A stretch of 64,000 nt of DNA, from the NCBI RefSeq assembly GCF_003477885.1, contig NZ_QUEE01000005.1, positions 62,001-126,000 on the forward strand, given 5' to 3'. The position numbers and the translations under genes are program-made. This DNA comes from Lachnotalea sp. AF33-28. Lineage in GTDB: Bacteria > Bacillota > Clostridia > Lachnospirales > Lachnospiraceae. The first letter of the stretch is position 1. Each line of letters opens with the position of its first letter. This document shows, piece after piece, positions 1 through 7,850 of the stretch. The notes beneath the pieces are model-generated. The model was not told the DNA's origin. It saw nothing but the letters and a program-made list of their open reading frames with translations, and did no database searches.

Positions 1-452
1 TGTACCTATGTATCGGGAGTGACAGGTCTACAGGCGACAGCCTGGGCCCTCTGATCGGATATATGCTGCAGAAGGAAAGCGGCCTGTCCACAGCAGTCCT
101 CGGCACACTGACCTATCCCGTACACGCAGTAAATCTGGAGGAGGCGCTTACACAGATCGAAACGGAATTCAGCGACAGCATCGTGGTGGCAATCGATGCA
201 TCGGTAGGCAAGCGGGAACATATCGGGTGCATCACGCTGGGCAGAGGGTCAATAAAGCCCGGACTTGGCGTGAGCAAGGATCTGGCAGAGGTAGGAGACA
301 TCTTTATTACCGGCATAGTTGGGGCCTGCGGCAGATTTGAACCCTTGATGTTGCAGAACACCAGACTGTCCATGGTGATGGAGATGGCGGACTGCATCTG
401 CCGGGGAATCGGCGCTGTCGAAAACTTTTGTCTGGAAGCTTCCAGGAATTGA
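1..452 (+). CDS. yyaC: Partial YyaC-type spore protein (5' end outside window)
   Basis: The frame is open from the window edge (codons begin at position 3) to TGA at 450-452, so the N-terminus is missing. The first visible residues read CIGSDRSTGDSLGPLIGYML, the typical opening block of the YyaC/DUF1256 family, followed by VVAIDASVG and GVSKDLAEVGDIFITGIV. The family is a putative spore protease fold resembling the GPR germination protease and is made in sporulating Firmicutes. No substrate can be inferred from the sequence. The first in-frame ATG (63) is internal to the conserved domain and is not the start. A promoter for the next gene overlaps the stop codon. The family call is firm; the biochemical role is not. 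Confidence 0.85.
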   Translation, partial: YLCIGSDRSTGDSLGPLIGYMLQKESGLSTAVLGTLTYPVHAVNLEEALTQIETEFSDSIVVAIDASVGKREHIGCITLGRGSIKPGLGVSKDLAEVGDIFITGIVGACGRFEPLMLQNTRLSMVMEMADCICRGIGAVENFCLEASRN

Positions 453-481
453 CAAGATTTGCGTTTCTCCCGTGCTAATAT
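449..481 (+). promoter_or_regulatory. Candidate promoter for the LysM gene
   Basis: TTGACA lies at 449-454 and an extended -10, TGC-TAATAT, at 473-481. The spacer to TAATAT is long (21 bp), so this may work as an extended -10 promoter or be read by a sporulation sigma factor. It overlaps the yyaC stop codon. Confidence 0.35.
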
Positions 482-521
482 GGAAGGTAAGAGTATCCAT
501 TTGGGTCGGCGAGGTGATGTT

Positions 522-1715
522 ATGGCAGAGGAAATAAAGTTACCAAAGAACATACGCCAGATAGGGGAACGGGAAGAGAAAGTCAAAATATACATGGAAG
601 ATTACGTGAATACTTATATCAGAAGGCTGAAAGTGGGATCAGACGAGAAGCCCCGTGTCGGCATTTTGGTAGGAACCAGACAGGCGGAGACGGAGCGGCC
701 GTATCTGTTTATTAACGGAGCCCTGGAAGTATACGGAAGTTATATGGAGGAAGGCGCGGTCCGCATCAATGAGATGACATGGGCGGCCGTTTACGATAAG
801 CTGGACAAGTTTTTCCCCCAAAGGGCGATCTGCGGCTGGTTTTATTGCTGCAGAGAGGAGGAAGAGGCTGATCTTAGAACCCTGTTTTCTACCCATGACA
901 TGTATTTCCGCGGCGGAGATAAAGTCCTGTTTTTGTACAGGGAAAATGAGGAAGAGAATTTCTATCTGGGCAGGATCAGCTCTTTTGAAAAGCTGAAAGG
1001 CTTTAATATCTATTATGAACGCAATGAGCAGATGCAGGATTATCTGATTTCAGTCAATCCGCAGCGCCATATTGAGGAACCGAAAGAAGAGCCGGTCATG
1101 CAGAATTTCCGGAGCGTAATGCAGCAGCAGAAGGAGAAGTCGCAGCAGAGAAAATCCTCCGGCTTTGCGGCCAGCGCTGCCATGCTGCTGCTCGCTACGG
1201 CTGTGGTGACAGGCAGCTATATGCTTAAGAACAATAAGCTGGAGGCTGTTTTTTCCGACAATGTGGAACAGACATTTCCTTCCGGTTCCGGGACTTCCGT
1301 ATCCGGAAGCGGTATATCTGAAAGCGGGGGAAGCTCCGGAGAATCCGCGCCTTCTACGCAGGGCCAGCCCGGTGAGAGCCAGGGAGTGGTGATAGAGGAA
1401 GTGCCTGGAAATGTGTTCCCGACAGAGGCGCCTTCGACGGAAACTCCCACAGAAGCGCCTACAGAGGCACCCGAAACACAGGCGCCGGACCCCCAGCCGG
1501 AACAGACAGCCCCTCCGGAAACGAATGCCCCCGAGACGCCGCCGGCCACGGAAGCGGCAGCGGTATCCACCTACATAGTTCAGTCCGGCGACACGTTAAG
1601 CATTATCAGCAAGAAGATCTACGGTGACGATAAGCATGTGCAGGCGCTCTGCGACGCCAACGGGATCACCAATCCTGATTTCCTCTATGTGGGGCAGGAA
1701 CTGACGCTGCCCTGA
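522..1715 (+). CDS. Single-pass membrane protein with C-terminal LysM domain
   Basis: The start at 522 (MAEEIKLPKN) is chosen because GAGGTGAT lies just upstream; the frame is open further back to 459 without a ribosome site. The 397-residue protein has an N-terminal domain of about 170 residues, a basic Gln/Lys-rich stretch, one hydrophobic segment at about residues 212-235, then a long Ser/Gly and Pro/Thr/Glu-rich linker. It ends in a LysM module at about 350-397 (YIVQSGDTLSIISKKIYGDD), a fold that binds peptidoglycan. Topology inferred: N-terminal domain in the cytoplasm, LysM outside or in the intermembrane space of a forespore. The N-terminal domain resembles hypothetical Clostridia proteins and I do not assign it a reaction. 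Its place next to yyaC suggests, but does not prove, a spore or envelope role. Confidence 0.8.
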   Translation: MAEEIKLPKNIRQIGEREEKVKIYMEDYVNTYIRRLKVGSDEKPRVGILVGTRQAETERPYLFINGALEVYGSYMEEGAVRINEMTWAAVYDKLDKFFPQRAICGWFYCCREEEEADLRTLFSTHDMYFRGGDKVLFLYRENEEENFYLGRISSFEKLKGFNIYYERNEQMQDYLISVNPQRHIEEPKEEPVMQNFRSVMQQQKEKSQQRKSSGFAASAAMLLLATAVVTGSYMLKNNKLEAVFSDNVEQTFPSGSGTSVSGSGISESGGSSGESAPSTQGQPGESQGVVIEEVPGNVFPTEAPSTETPTEAPTEAPETQAPDPQPEQTAPPETNAPETPPATEAAAVSTYIVQSGDTLSIISKKIYGDDKHVQALCDANGITNPDFLYVGQELTLP

Positions 1716-1786
1716 TGCCGTCAGGGGTACGGCAGATGTAAAGTAACACGGCAGATTTATATTTGGATGTATATTGTTTTTCCTTA

Positions 1787-1815
1787 TTGACATCGTGCAT
1801 TCCAGGCTCTAAAAT
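1787..1815 (+). promoter_or_regulatory. Sigma-A-like promoter for the DUF5711-like gene
   Basis: TTGACA at 1787-1792 and TAAAAT at 1810-1815 are separated by exactly 17 bp. Transcription would begin near 1822. This rules out the GTG at 1816 as a start codon and supports the ATG at 1873. Confidence 0.65.
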
Positions 1816-1872
1816 GTGAAAAAGGCCTGCGGCGGCCGCCGTATTTGGAAGGCACGCCTGAATGGCAGGGCA

Positions 1873-3168
1873 ATGGAGGAAAATGTGGGAAATTCGAATG
1901 ATTACTTCCGAGAGCGCCAGAAGCGCAATCTGAGAAAAGGCATTATAGAGAATAAGAACCTGACGGATGAAGAGGACGAGCTGGAAGAGGAATATGAGGA
2001 GGAGCCGGAAAGGGAAGACGGCTATGATAAGTCGCTGAAACGGCACAGGCGCCTGCGCAGGCTCATACTGATGGGGGCTGTGATTGCGCTGGCCGCCATT
2101 GGGGCGGTCTTCATCTTCCGGCGCGGCAGCCGTCAGTACGCCACCTATCAGGTCATGTGGGAAAAGGATCTGGCTGAAGGCAACCTGACCGAGTATGCGG
2201 ACTTTGGGGATAATATGCTGAAATTCAACAGGGACGGCATCTCCTACATAAACAGAAACGGTGAGACGGTGTGGACGCAGGGATATGAGATGAAATCCCC
2301 TGTGGTGGAAACCTGCGGAGATTTCGGCATCGTGGCGGACCGGCGCGGCTACACGATGTATATTTTCAGCACCGAAGGCATTACTGGTTCGGCAGGCACC
2401 ACTCTGCCGATCTCGAGGGTGACCATAGCGGGGCAGGGTATGGCCGCCGCGATATTGGAGGATACGGAGGCCAATTACATCCGCTTTTTTGACAAGAGCG
2501 GCCGCCAAATGGATATGGAAGTCAGGACCCTGCTGTCCAGCAACGGATATCCGACGGATATCAGCCTTTCGCCCAACGGACACCTGCTCGCCGCGTCCTA
2601 TGTCTATCTGAATCAGGGAACCATACTGAACAAAGTGATCTTTTACAACTATTCATCGGTGGGCAAGGATGTGCAGGACAAGCTGGTGGGAGGCTTTGAG
2701 CACTACAAGGAGACCATGATCGGCCAGGTGGAATTCATGACCGATACGGAAGCCTGCGTGATCACCGATGGCGGCATTGATTTCTATTCCACCAAAAATG
2801 AGACATCGCCGGCGCTGAAAGGTTCTGTGACCTTTGAGTCTGAGATCCGGAGCGTATTTACCAACAAAAAGTACCTGGGCGTCATCACGGACAGCAATGA
2901 AAACGGACAGGCCTATGAGCTGTACGTCTATAATGGCAGCGGGACTTTGCTGTTTCACAGGCCCATGAACATGCGCTATACCCATGCAGAATTTTCCGGG
3001 GATACCCTGCTTATCTATAATGAATCGGAATGTACGATCAGGGATATCAAAGGGAATGTAAAGTATCAGGGAGCGCTGGATAAATCGCTGTCAAAGCTGG
3101 TGTATGTTTCGGACGACCAGTATATCGCCGCCGGAGCGGATAAAATCCGCCGGCTGAAGCTGGAGTGA
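1873..3168 (+). CDS. DUF5711-like membrane-anchored beta-propeller protein
   Basis: The 431-residue protein has a very acidic N-terminal segment (runs of Glu/Asp after NKNLTDEEDE), a basic stretch, one membrane helix at about residues 64-82 (LILMGAVIALAAIGAVFIF), and a long beta-rich region with WD-like repeating blades up to the C-terminus. This matches the DUF5711 family of Clostridia, which has no known reaction. The frame is open from a GTG at 1816, but a good promoter has its -10 at 1810-1815, so the ATG at 1873 is preferred. The upstream ribosome site (GCAGGG) is weak. A strong terminator follows. Role unknown; an exported propeller tethered to the membrane could be a scaffold or sensor. 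Confidence 0.75.
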   Translation: MEENVGNSNDYFRERQKRNLRKGIIENKNLTDEEDELEEEYEEEPEREDGYDKSLKRHRRLRRLILMGAVIALAAIGAVFIFRRGSRQYATYQVMWEKDLAEGNLTEYADFGDNMLKFNRDGISYINRNGETVWTQGYEMKSPVVETCGDFGIVADRRGYTMYIFSTEGITGSAGTTLPISRVTIAGQGMAAAILEDTEANYIRFFDKSGRQMDMEVRTLLSSNGYPTDISLSPNGHLLAASYVYLNQGTILNKVIFYNYSSVGKDVQDKLVGGFEHYKETMIGQVEFMTDTEACVITDGGIDFYSTKNETSPALKGSVTFESEIRSVFTNKKYLGVITDSNENGQAYELYVYNGSGTLLFHRPMNMRYTHAEFSGDTLLIYNESECTIRDIKGNVKYQGALDKSLSKLVYVSDDQYIAAGADKIRRLKLE

Positions 3169-3205
3169 GATTTAACGGATCAATACGGTGGATCGGATAG
3201 GATTT

Positions 3206-3253
3206 CCCCGGAGAGGGCATGGATGTTCATGCCTTTTCCGGGGATTATTTTTG
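3206..3253 (+). terminator. Rho-independent terminator after the DUF5711-like gene
   Basis: A stem with CCCCGGA and GGCATG on the left and CATGCC and TCCGGGG on the right (3206-3243) encloses a short loop. It is followed by a T-rich run (attattttt). Confidence 0.8.
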
Positions 3254-3259
3254 TGAGCT

Positions 3260-3323
3260 TTTATGAAAAGTTTATAATTTTTACCACAGTTTTTATGTAA
3301 AACAGGGAAAGCTATGCTATAAT
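3260..3323 (+). promoter_or_regulatory. Extended -10 promoter with 11-bp spaced repeats upstream
   Basis: TATAAT at 3318-3323 is preceded by TG at 3315-3316, giving an extended -10. No good -35 is present. Just upstream, T-rich half-sites recur every 11 bp: TTTATG at 3260, TTTATA at 3271, TACCAC at 3282 and TTATGT at 3293. OmpR-type regulators usually bind direct repeats with this period, so autoregulation by the downstream response regulator is a reasonable inference. The third repeat is a poor match. Confidence 0.45.
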
Positions 3324-3398
3324 TCTAATACAGTATACCATGCTGGATAAATCTGCATTTGTACTAAGTATGTCTGCGGAATGGAGATTCGATCATTT

Positions 3399-4895
3399 AT
3401 GAAATTAAGAACCAGGCTGTTAATAGCGTTTTTTACGATTGTGCTGGTGCCGGCGCTGCTGTTTTATATGTCGGTTATGATGCTGACCACCTATCAGGCG
3501 AAGGCGATAGAGAAAACCTATGGCATCAACAGCGGCCAGAACCTTTTCACCGGCGCGTCCATACAGATATTTGATTCCCTTACCCAGAAGAGCCAGGAGG
3601 AACTGCTCAATACCATATACAGCGAGCCGGAAAACCTGGAAACCTTGGAGTATTGGAAGAACCTCAACGAAGAGCTTTCGATGAAACACTCCTATCTGAT
3701 GGTGCGAAAGGGAGCGGATTTTATATACATCGGAAAGGAACACCTGCCTGACGGCCTGCTTGACCAGCTGCCGGATTATGGGGAGGCGGATGCCGCCACC
3801 GGCGGCAGCCTCTATACGGGCAAGGCCACCCAATGTCTGGTGAAGCAGCATGATTTCCGCTTTGCGGACGGTTCGGACGGCTCGGCTTTCTTTGTAACGC
3901 CGGTGGGGGGCATACTGCCGGAGGCCAAGACCATGTTCGCGGATATGGTGGTCGCGGTGGTCATGATCCTGCTGTTTACGGCGGTGATGCTCACGATGTG
4001 GATCTACGGTTCCATTCTGCGGCCGTTAAGCCAGCTGCAGAAGGCAACCAAGGAGATCAAGGAGGGCAATCTTGACTTTTCCATGGAAATCAAGGAGAAG
4101 GACGAGATCGGCCAGATCTGTATGGACTTTGAGGCCATGCGGGAACGCCTGAAGGACAACGCGGAGGAGAAGCTGGCCTATGACAAGGAAAACAAAGAGC
4201 TGATCAGCAATATTTCCCATGACCTGAAAACCCCGATCACGGCCATCAAGGGTTACTGCGAGGGCATCATGGACGGAGTGGCATCCTCCCCGGAGAAGCT
4301 GGATAAATACATTCGTACCATATATAATAAGGCCAACGATATGGATAAGCTCATCGATGAACTGACCTTTTACAGCAAGATCGATACGAACCGCATCCCT
4401 TATACCTTTAAGAAGATCAATGTGAACAGCTATTTTAAGGACTGCATTGAAGAGGTGGGCCTGGATCTGGAGGCAAAGGGAATTGAGTTGGGCTATTTCA
4501 ACTATACCGGCGACGATGTGGTGATCATCGCCGACGCGGAACAGCTCAAGCGGGTGATCAACAACATTATCAGCAACAGCGTCAAATACCTGGATAAGAA
4601 AAAGGGCATCATCAATATCCGGATCAAGGATATCGGGGATTTTATTCAGGTGGAGATAGAGGATAACGGCAGAGGAATCGCCCAGAAGGATCTGCCCTAT
4701 GTGTTTGACCGCTTTTACCGGGCTGACTCTTCCAGAAATTCTTCCAAAGGCGGCAGCGGCATCGGCCTATCCATCGTTCGCAAGATCATTGAGGATCATG
4801 GCGGCAGGATCTGGGCTACCAGCCGGGAGAATACAGGAACGGTTATGCATTTTGTGATGAGAAAATACCAGGAGGTAGAAAATAACAATGAGTAG
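3399..4895 (+). CDS. Sensor histidine kinase (HAMP, HisKA, HATPase)
   Basis: The start is uncertain. ATG at 3381 has no clear ribosome site. ATG at 3399 (MKLRTRLLIAFF) has GGAG 12 bp upstream and a typical kinase N-terminus, so it is used here. Order of parts: first membrane helix, extracytoplasmic domain of about 150 residues, second membrane helix (VVAVVMILLFTAVMLTMW), HAMP linker, HisKA with the phospho-acceptor His in NISHDLKTPITAIKGY (His274 from this start), then an ATPase domain with an N-box (NNIISNSVKYL), G1 (EDNGRGI), F-box and G2 (GGSGIGLSIV). The last codons overlap the response-regulator gene by 8 bp (ATGAGTAG), so the pair is translationally coupled. The signal sensed is unknown. 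Confidence 0.92.
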   Translation: MKLRTRLLIAFFTIVLVPALLFYMSVMMLTTYQAKAIEKTYGINSGQNLFTGASIQIFDSLTQKSQEELLNTIYSEPENLETLEYWKNLNEELSMKHSYLMVRKGADFIYIGKEHLPDGLLDQLPDYGEADAATGGSLYTGKATQCLVKQHDFRFADGSDGSAFFVTPVGGILPEAKTMFADMVVAVVMILLFTAVMLTMWIYGSILRPLSQLQKATKEIKEGNLDFSMEIKEKDEIGQICMDFEAMRERLKDNAEEKLAYDKENKELISNISHDLKTPITAIKGYCEGIMDGVASSPEKLDKYIRTIYNKANDMDKLIDELTFYSKIDTNRIPYTFKKINVNSYFKDCIEEVGLDLEAKGIELGYFNYTGDDVVIIADAEQLKRVINNIISNSVKYLDKKKGIINIRIKDIGDFIQVEIEDNGRGIAQKDLPYVFDRFYRADSSRNSSKGGSGIGLSIVRKIIEDHGGRIWATSRENTGTVMHFVMRKYQEVENNNE

Positions 4896-5577
4896 ATTAC
4901 TGATTATTGAGGATGAGGAGAGCATAGCGGAGCTGGAGAAGGATTATCTGGAGCTTAGCGGCTTTGATGTGGAGATTGAAACCAACGGAAAAGTGGGACT
5001 TGAGAGGGCTCTGAAAGAGGAGTTTGATCTGTTCATACTGGATCTGATGCTGCCGGAGGTGGACGGATTCGAGATCTGCAAGCGCGTCAGAAAGGTGAAA
5101 AACACACCGATCCTGATGGTTTCCGCCAAGAAGGATGACATTGATAAGATCAGAGGCCTGGGACTTGGAGCGGACGATTACATTACCAAACCCTTCAGCC
5201 CCAGCGAGCTGGTAGCCAGGGTGAAGGCCCATCTGGCCCGTTATGAGAGGCTGATCGGCAGCACCACGGTGGAGAACGAGATCATTGAGATCCGCGGCCT
5301 CAAGATCGACAAGACGGCCAGAAGAGTCTATGTCAACGGGGAGGAGAAGCAGTTTACGACCAAGGAATTCGATCTGCTGACCTTCTTAGCCCAGAATCCC
5401 AACCATGTATTTACGAAGGAAGAGCTCTTTAATAAGATCTGGGACATGGAGTCCATCGGCGACATTGCGACGGTTACCGTGCATATCAAGAAGATCCGTG
5501 AGAAGATCGAATTTAATACGGCCAAGCCGCAGTATATTGAGACGATCTGGGGAGTTGGATATAGGTTTAAAGTGTGA
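4888..5577 (+). CDS. OmpR/PhoB-family response regulator
   Basis: The 229-residue protein has a receiver domain (residues 1-120) with the acidic pocket E8/D9, phospho-acceptor D52 in LFILDLMLPEVDGFE and the conserved Lys in YITKPFSP. A winged-helix DNA-binding domain of the OmpR type follows (KEFDLLTFLAQNP and a C-terminal IETIWGVGYRFKV). It overlaps the kinase gene at 3399 and should be phosphorylated by it. The 11-bp spaced repeats upstream of the kinase are a plausible binding site. Targets beyond its own operon cannot be read from the window, though the ytvI-type gene follows after about 90 bp. Confidence 0.93.
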   Translation: MSRLLIIEDEESIAELEKDYLELSGFDVEIETNGKVGLERALKEEFDLFILDLMLPEVDGFEICKRVRKVKNTPILMVSAKKDDIDKIRGLGLGADDYITKPFSPSELVARVKAHLARYERLIGSTTVENEIIEIRGLKIDKTARRVYVNGEEKQFTTKEFDLLTFLAQNPNHVFTKEELFNKIWDMESIGDIATVTVHIKKIREKIEFNTAKPQYIETIWGVGYRFKV

Positions 5578-5663
5578 GCATGTATAATCAAAGGAATCCT
5601 GTCCATAATAATGTGTGTACGAAAGAGACAAATATGTACGAATCATAAAAACAGGTGAATTCC

Positions 5664-6719
5664 ATGGATATGCCTTTGAATGAGAAACAGAAGAGAGCAA
5701 TATTTTTAATAGGAGTTACCGCGGCGGTCTACGTTTCCTTCAGATATCTGCTGCCGCTGGTAATTCCTTTTTTACTTGCTTTTCTGCTGGCAAAAATGAT
5801 AGAAAAGCCGGTATTATGGCTTCATAAAAAATTTCATCTGAAAAAGCCGGTCGGCGCGGTGCTCATGCTGCTTTTGCTGGGCGGCACGGTGGGAATCGGG
5901 CTGTGGTTTCTGCTTCAGAACCTGATCCGTCAGCTCATTGCTCTTTCCGAACACCTGCCCGCATATATGCGGTATGTGGATTTCTGGGTAAAGGACTGCT
6001 GCAGCGAGCTGGAAAAGCTGCTGCATCTGGAGACGGACAGCCTGATCCATACGGTCTATGAGATGGGAGACGCCGCGGGAGCCAAGGTGCGGGATCAGGC
6101 GCTGCCATTTGTGATGGACAACTCCATGAACCTGGCAAAATGGGTCATCAACATCTCTGCCATCTCGGTGATTGTGGTGATCTCCAGCATACTGATCACC
6201 GGAGAGAAAGATGAATTTAACCGAAAGATCAATAAGTCCCTTTTTCGCGAAGAGATAACAATGCTCTCCAGGAAACTGGGCAGGGTGGGCAGCGCTTATC
6301 TGAAATCCCAGCTGGTGATCATGACGCTGACCGCCTGCATCTGTGTGATCGGCCTGTGGCTGCTGGGTTATCAGTATGCGCTTGTGATCGGCATAGGCAT
6401 CGGGCTGCTGGACGCGCTGCCGATCTTTGGCACCGGAACTGTATTCATCCCCTGGGTGATTATCTCAATATTCAGCGGCAGCTATCTGACGGCAGCTGGA
6501 CTTGCCACCACGTATCTGATCTGCTATTTTCTGAGGGAATTCATGGAAGCGCGGGTGATGGGAGACAAGATCGGCATCTCACCGCTGCAGACGCTGATCG
6601 CCATGTATGTGGGGCTGAAGCTGTTCGGTCTGATCGGATTTCTGCTGGGGCCGGCAGGGTATCTGATCATACGGGAACTTGGGGACGCACCGGAAGACTG
6701 CGGTAACTGTGAACAGTAA
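5664..6719 (+). CDS. ytvI: YtvI-type sporulation integral membrane protein (AI-2E transporter family)
   Basis: The ATG at 5664 is chosen because AGGTGA lies 5 bp before it; an in-frame GTG at 5655 overlaps that ribosome site. The 351-residue protein has about eight hydrophobic segments in the AI-2E/UPF0118 arrangement: an N-terminal pair (LIGVTAAVYVSFRYLLPLV), a soluble stretch, and C-terminal helices with the family blocks LLDALPIFGTGTVFIPW and GDKIGISPLQTLIAMYVG. The YtvI branch is associated with sporulation in Clostridia and Bacilli; its transported substrate is unknown. The final codons and stop codon lie inside a copy of a short repeat (6703-6720), so the natural C-terminus may have been altered slightly. 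Confidence 0.82.
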   Translation: MDMPLNEKQKRAIFLIGVTAAVYVSFRYLLPLVIPFLLAFLLAKMIEKPVLWLHKKFHLKKPVGAVLMLLLLGGTVGIGLWFLLQNLIRQLIALSEHLPAYMRYVDFWVKDCCSELEKLLHLETDSLIHTVYEMGDAAGAKVRDQALPFVMDNSMNLAKWVINISAISVIVVISSILITGEKDEFNRKINKSLFREEITMLSRKLGRVGSAYLKSQLVIMTLTACICVIGLWLLGYQYALVIGIGIGLLDALPIFGTGTVFIPWVIISIFSGSYLTAAGLATTYLICYFLREFMEARVMGDKIGISPLQTLIAMYVGLKLFGLIGFLLGPAGYLIIRELGDAPEDCGNCEQ

Positions 6720-6720
6720 C
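6703..6720. repeat. Short near-palindromic repeat, copy R1, at the ytvI 3' end
   Basis: GTAACTGTGAACAGTAAC is an imperfect palindrome. Its last 12 bases, GTGAACAGTAAC, are identical to 34982-34993 and differ at one base from the reverse complement of 15688-15699. It supplies the last codons and stop of ytvI. Confidence 0.5.
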
Positions 6721-6841
6721 AAAATCATACTTATTGTCCGGTAAACCTGAATAACGGTTATTGCGGAAAGGATGTTTCCAATGATATATTTGATGTGAAT
6801 GAAGCTGTGCCAGTATATTGGAAAGTATGAGGAAAAACAGG

Positions 6842-7816
6842 ATGGATGTTTTCAAACATGGAGAACTGGATGAATTCGTGCCCTGGCACGATGAAGAGGG
6901 AGAGATAATCAACGCCAGCGACGGCGGGATGATCTACGTTGACGGAGTATACCACTGGTATGGGCTGGCTCTGCGCCCGCTTCCCTTTGCAGGGGATGGA
7001 AAAGGCGGCCAGACCACCACAACGGGCGTGGTCATGTATGCGTCGAAAGACCTGTATCATTGGCGCTATGAGGGAGTGATTCTTCCCTGCTCGGCGGACC
7101 CGGCCAGCGATCTGTATGCGCCGATGCGGTTTGAGAGGCCCAAAATCATTTATAATGAAAAGACGGAGAAGTATGTGCTGTGGTGCCATTTTGTGAAATA
7201 CCCGGGTGATCACGGATTTACGGAGGGAACTGCGGAAGCCGGCGTCGCCGTGTGCGATACGGTAAACGGCCGCTATGAATGGCTTGGATATACCCGCCCG
7301 ATTGACGATAAAGGGTTGGTGCGGGACTGCACCGTATATAAGGACCGGGACGGCAGCGCCTATTTCATCTATGACAGGCAGGTGGGAGAAGACCGGTGCC
7401 AGCACATCGTAAAGCTGTCGGAGGATTATCTGTCCTTTACTTCACAGTACCGCAGGCTGGATAAGGCCTTCTGGAGGGAAGCCGCGGCGCTGGTATACCG
7501 TGACGGATATTATTATATGATCACATCGGGTCTGACTTCCTGGGCAGCCAATCAGGCTAAGTATTTCCGTGCGAAGGAACTGTTCGGCCCATGGGAGGAT
7601 ATGGGGGATCCCTGCGTGGGAGACGATACGCATACCACATTCCATTCCCAGAGCACCTATATCTTTAAGGTGGAGGGAAAGGAGGACCTTTACATACATA
7701 TGGCGGAACGGCATAACACGGACAATTTCGAACGGTGCTCCTATATATGGCTTCCCATTGATTTTCATGAGGACCATACGATGAGCCTTACATACCGGAA
7801 GGAATGGAAAATTTAA
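6842..7816 (+). CDS. GH43-like five-bladed propeller glycosidase
   Basis: The 324-residue protein has no signal peptide, so it should act on imported oligosaccharides. Repeated propeller-blade signatures are visible: GGMIYVDGVYHWYGLAL, VVMYASKDLYHWRYEG, ERPKIIYNEKTEKYVLWCH, VRDCTVYKDRDGSAYFIY and AAALVYRDGYYYMITSGLT. These are typical of the GH43 arm that includes galactosidase and arabinofuranosidase-like proteins. Where many relatives have AHGGGI near the N-terminus, this protein has ASDGGMI. Starts at 6818 (TTG) and 6827 are possible, but 6842 has AGGA at a good distance. It stands alone between ytvI and a convergent gene. Substrate not assigned. Confidence 0.72.
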   Translation: MDVFKHGELDEFVPWHDEEGEIINASDGGMIYVDGVYHWYGLALRPLPFAGDGKGGQTTTTGVVMYASKDLYHWRYEGVILPCSADPASDLYAPMRFERPKIIYNEKTEKYVLWCHFVKYPGDHGFTEGTAEAGVAVCDTVNGRYEWLGYTRPIDDKGLVRDCTVYKDRDGSAYFIYDRQVGEDRCQHIVKLSEDYLSFTSQYRRLDKAFWREAAALVYRDGYYYMITSGLTSWAANQAKYFRAKELFGPWEDMGDPCVGDDTHTTFHSQSTYIFKVEGKEDLYIHMAERHNTDNFERCSYIWLPIDFHEDHTMSLTYRKEWKI

Positions 7817-7818
7817 TA

Positions 7819-7845
7819 TCAGGCCCGGCCTGCCTTCCGAAGGCG
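7819..7845. terminator. Weak hairpins between convergent genes
   Basis: Two small inverted repeats (CAGGC..GCCTG and GCCT..AGGC) lie between the stop codons of the convergent genes, with a short T-rich stretch after them on the + strand. Only a weak bidirectional terminator is suggested. Confidence 0.3.
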
Positions 7846-7850
7846 CTTAT

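Noticed and set aside
1816..1872. GTG at 1816 as the start of the DUF5711-like gene
   Set aside because: It coincides with the -10 element of a TTGACA-17-TAAAAT promoter, so it would not be in the transcript.
1666..2583. 305-residue frame on the minus strand
   Set aside because: It is antisense to the DUF5711-like gene, whose promoter, membrane helix and terminator are all clear on the plus strand.
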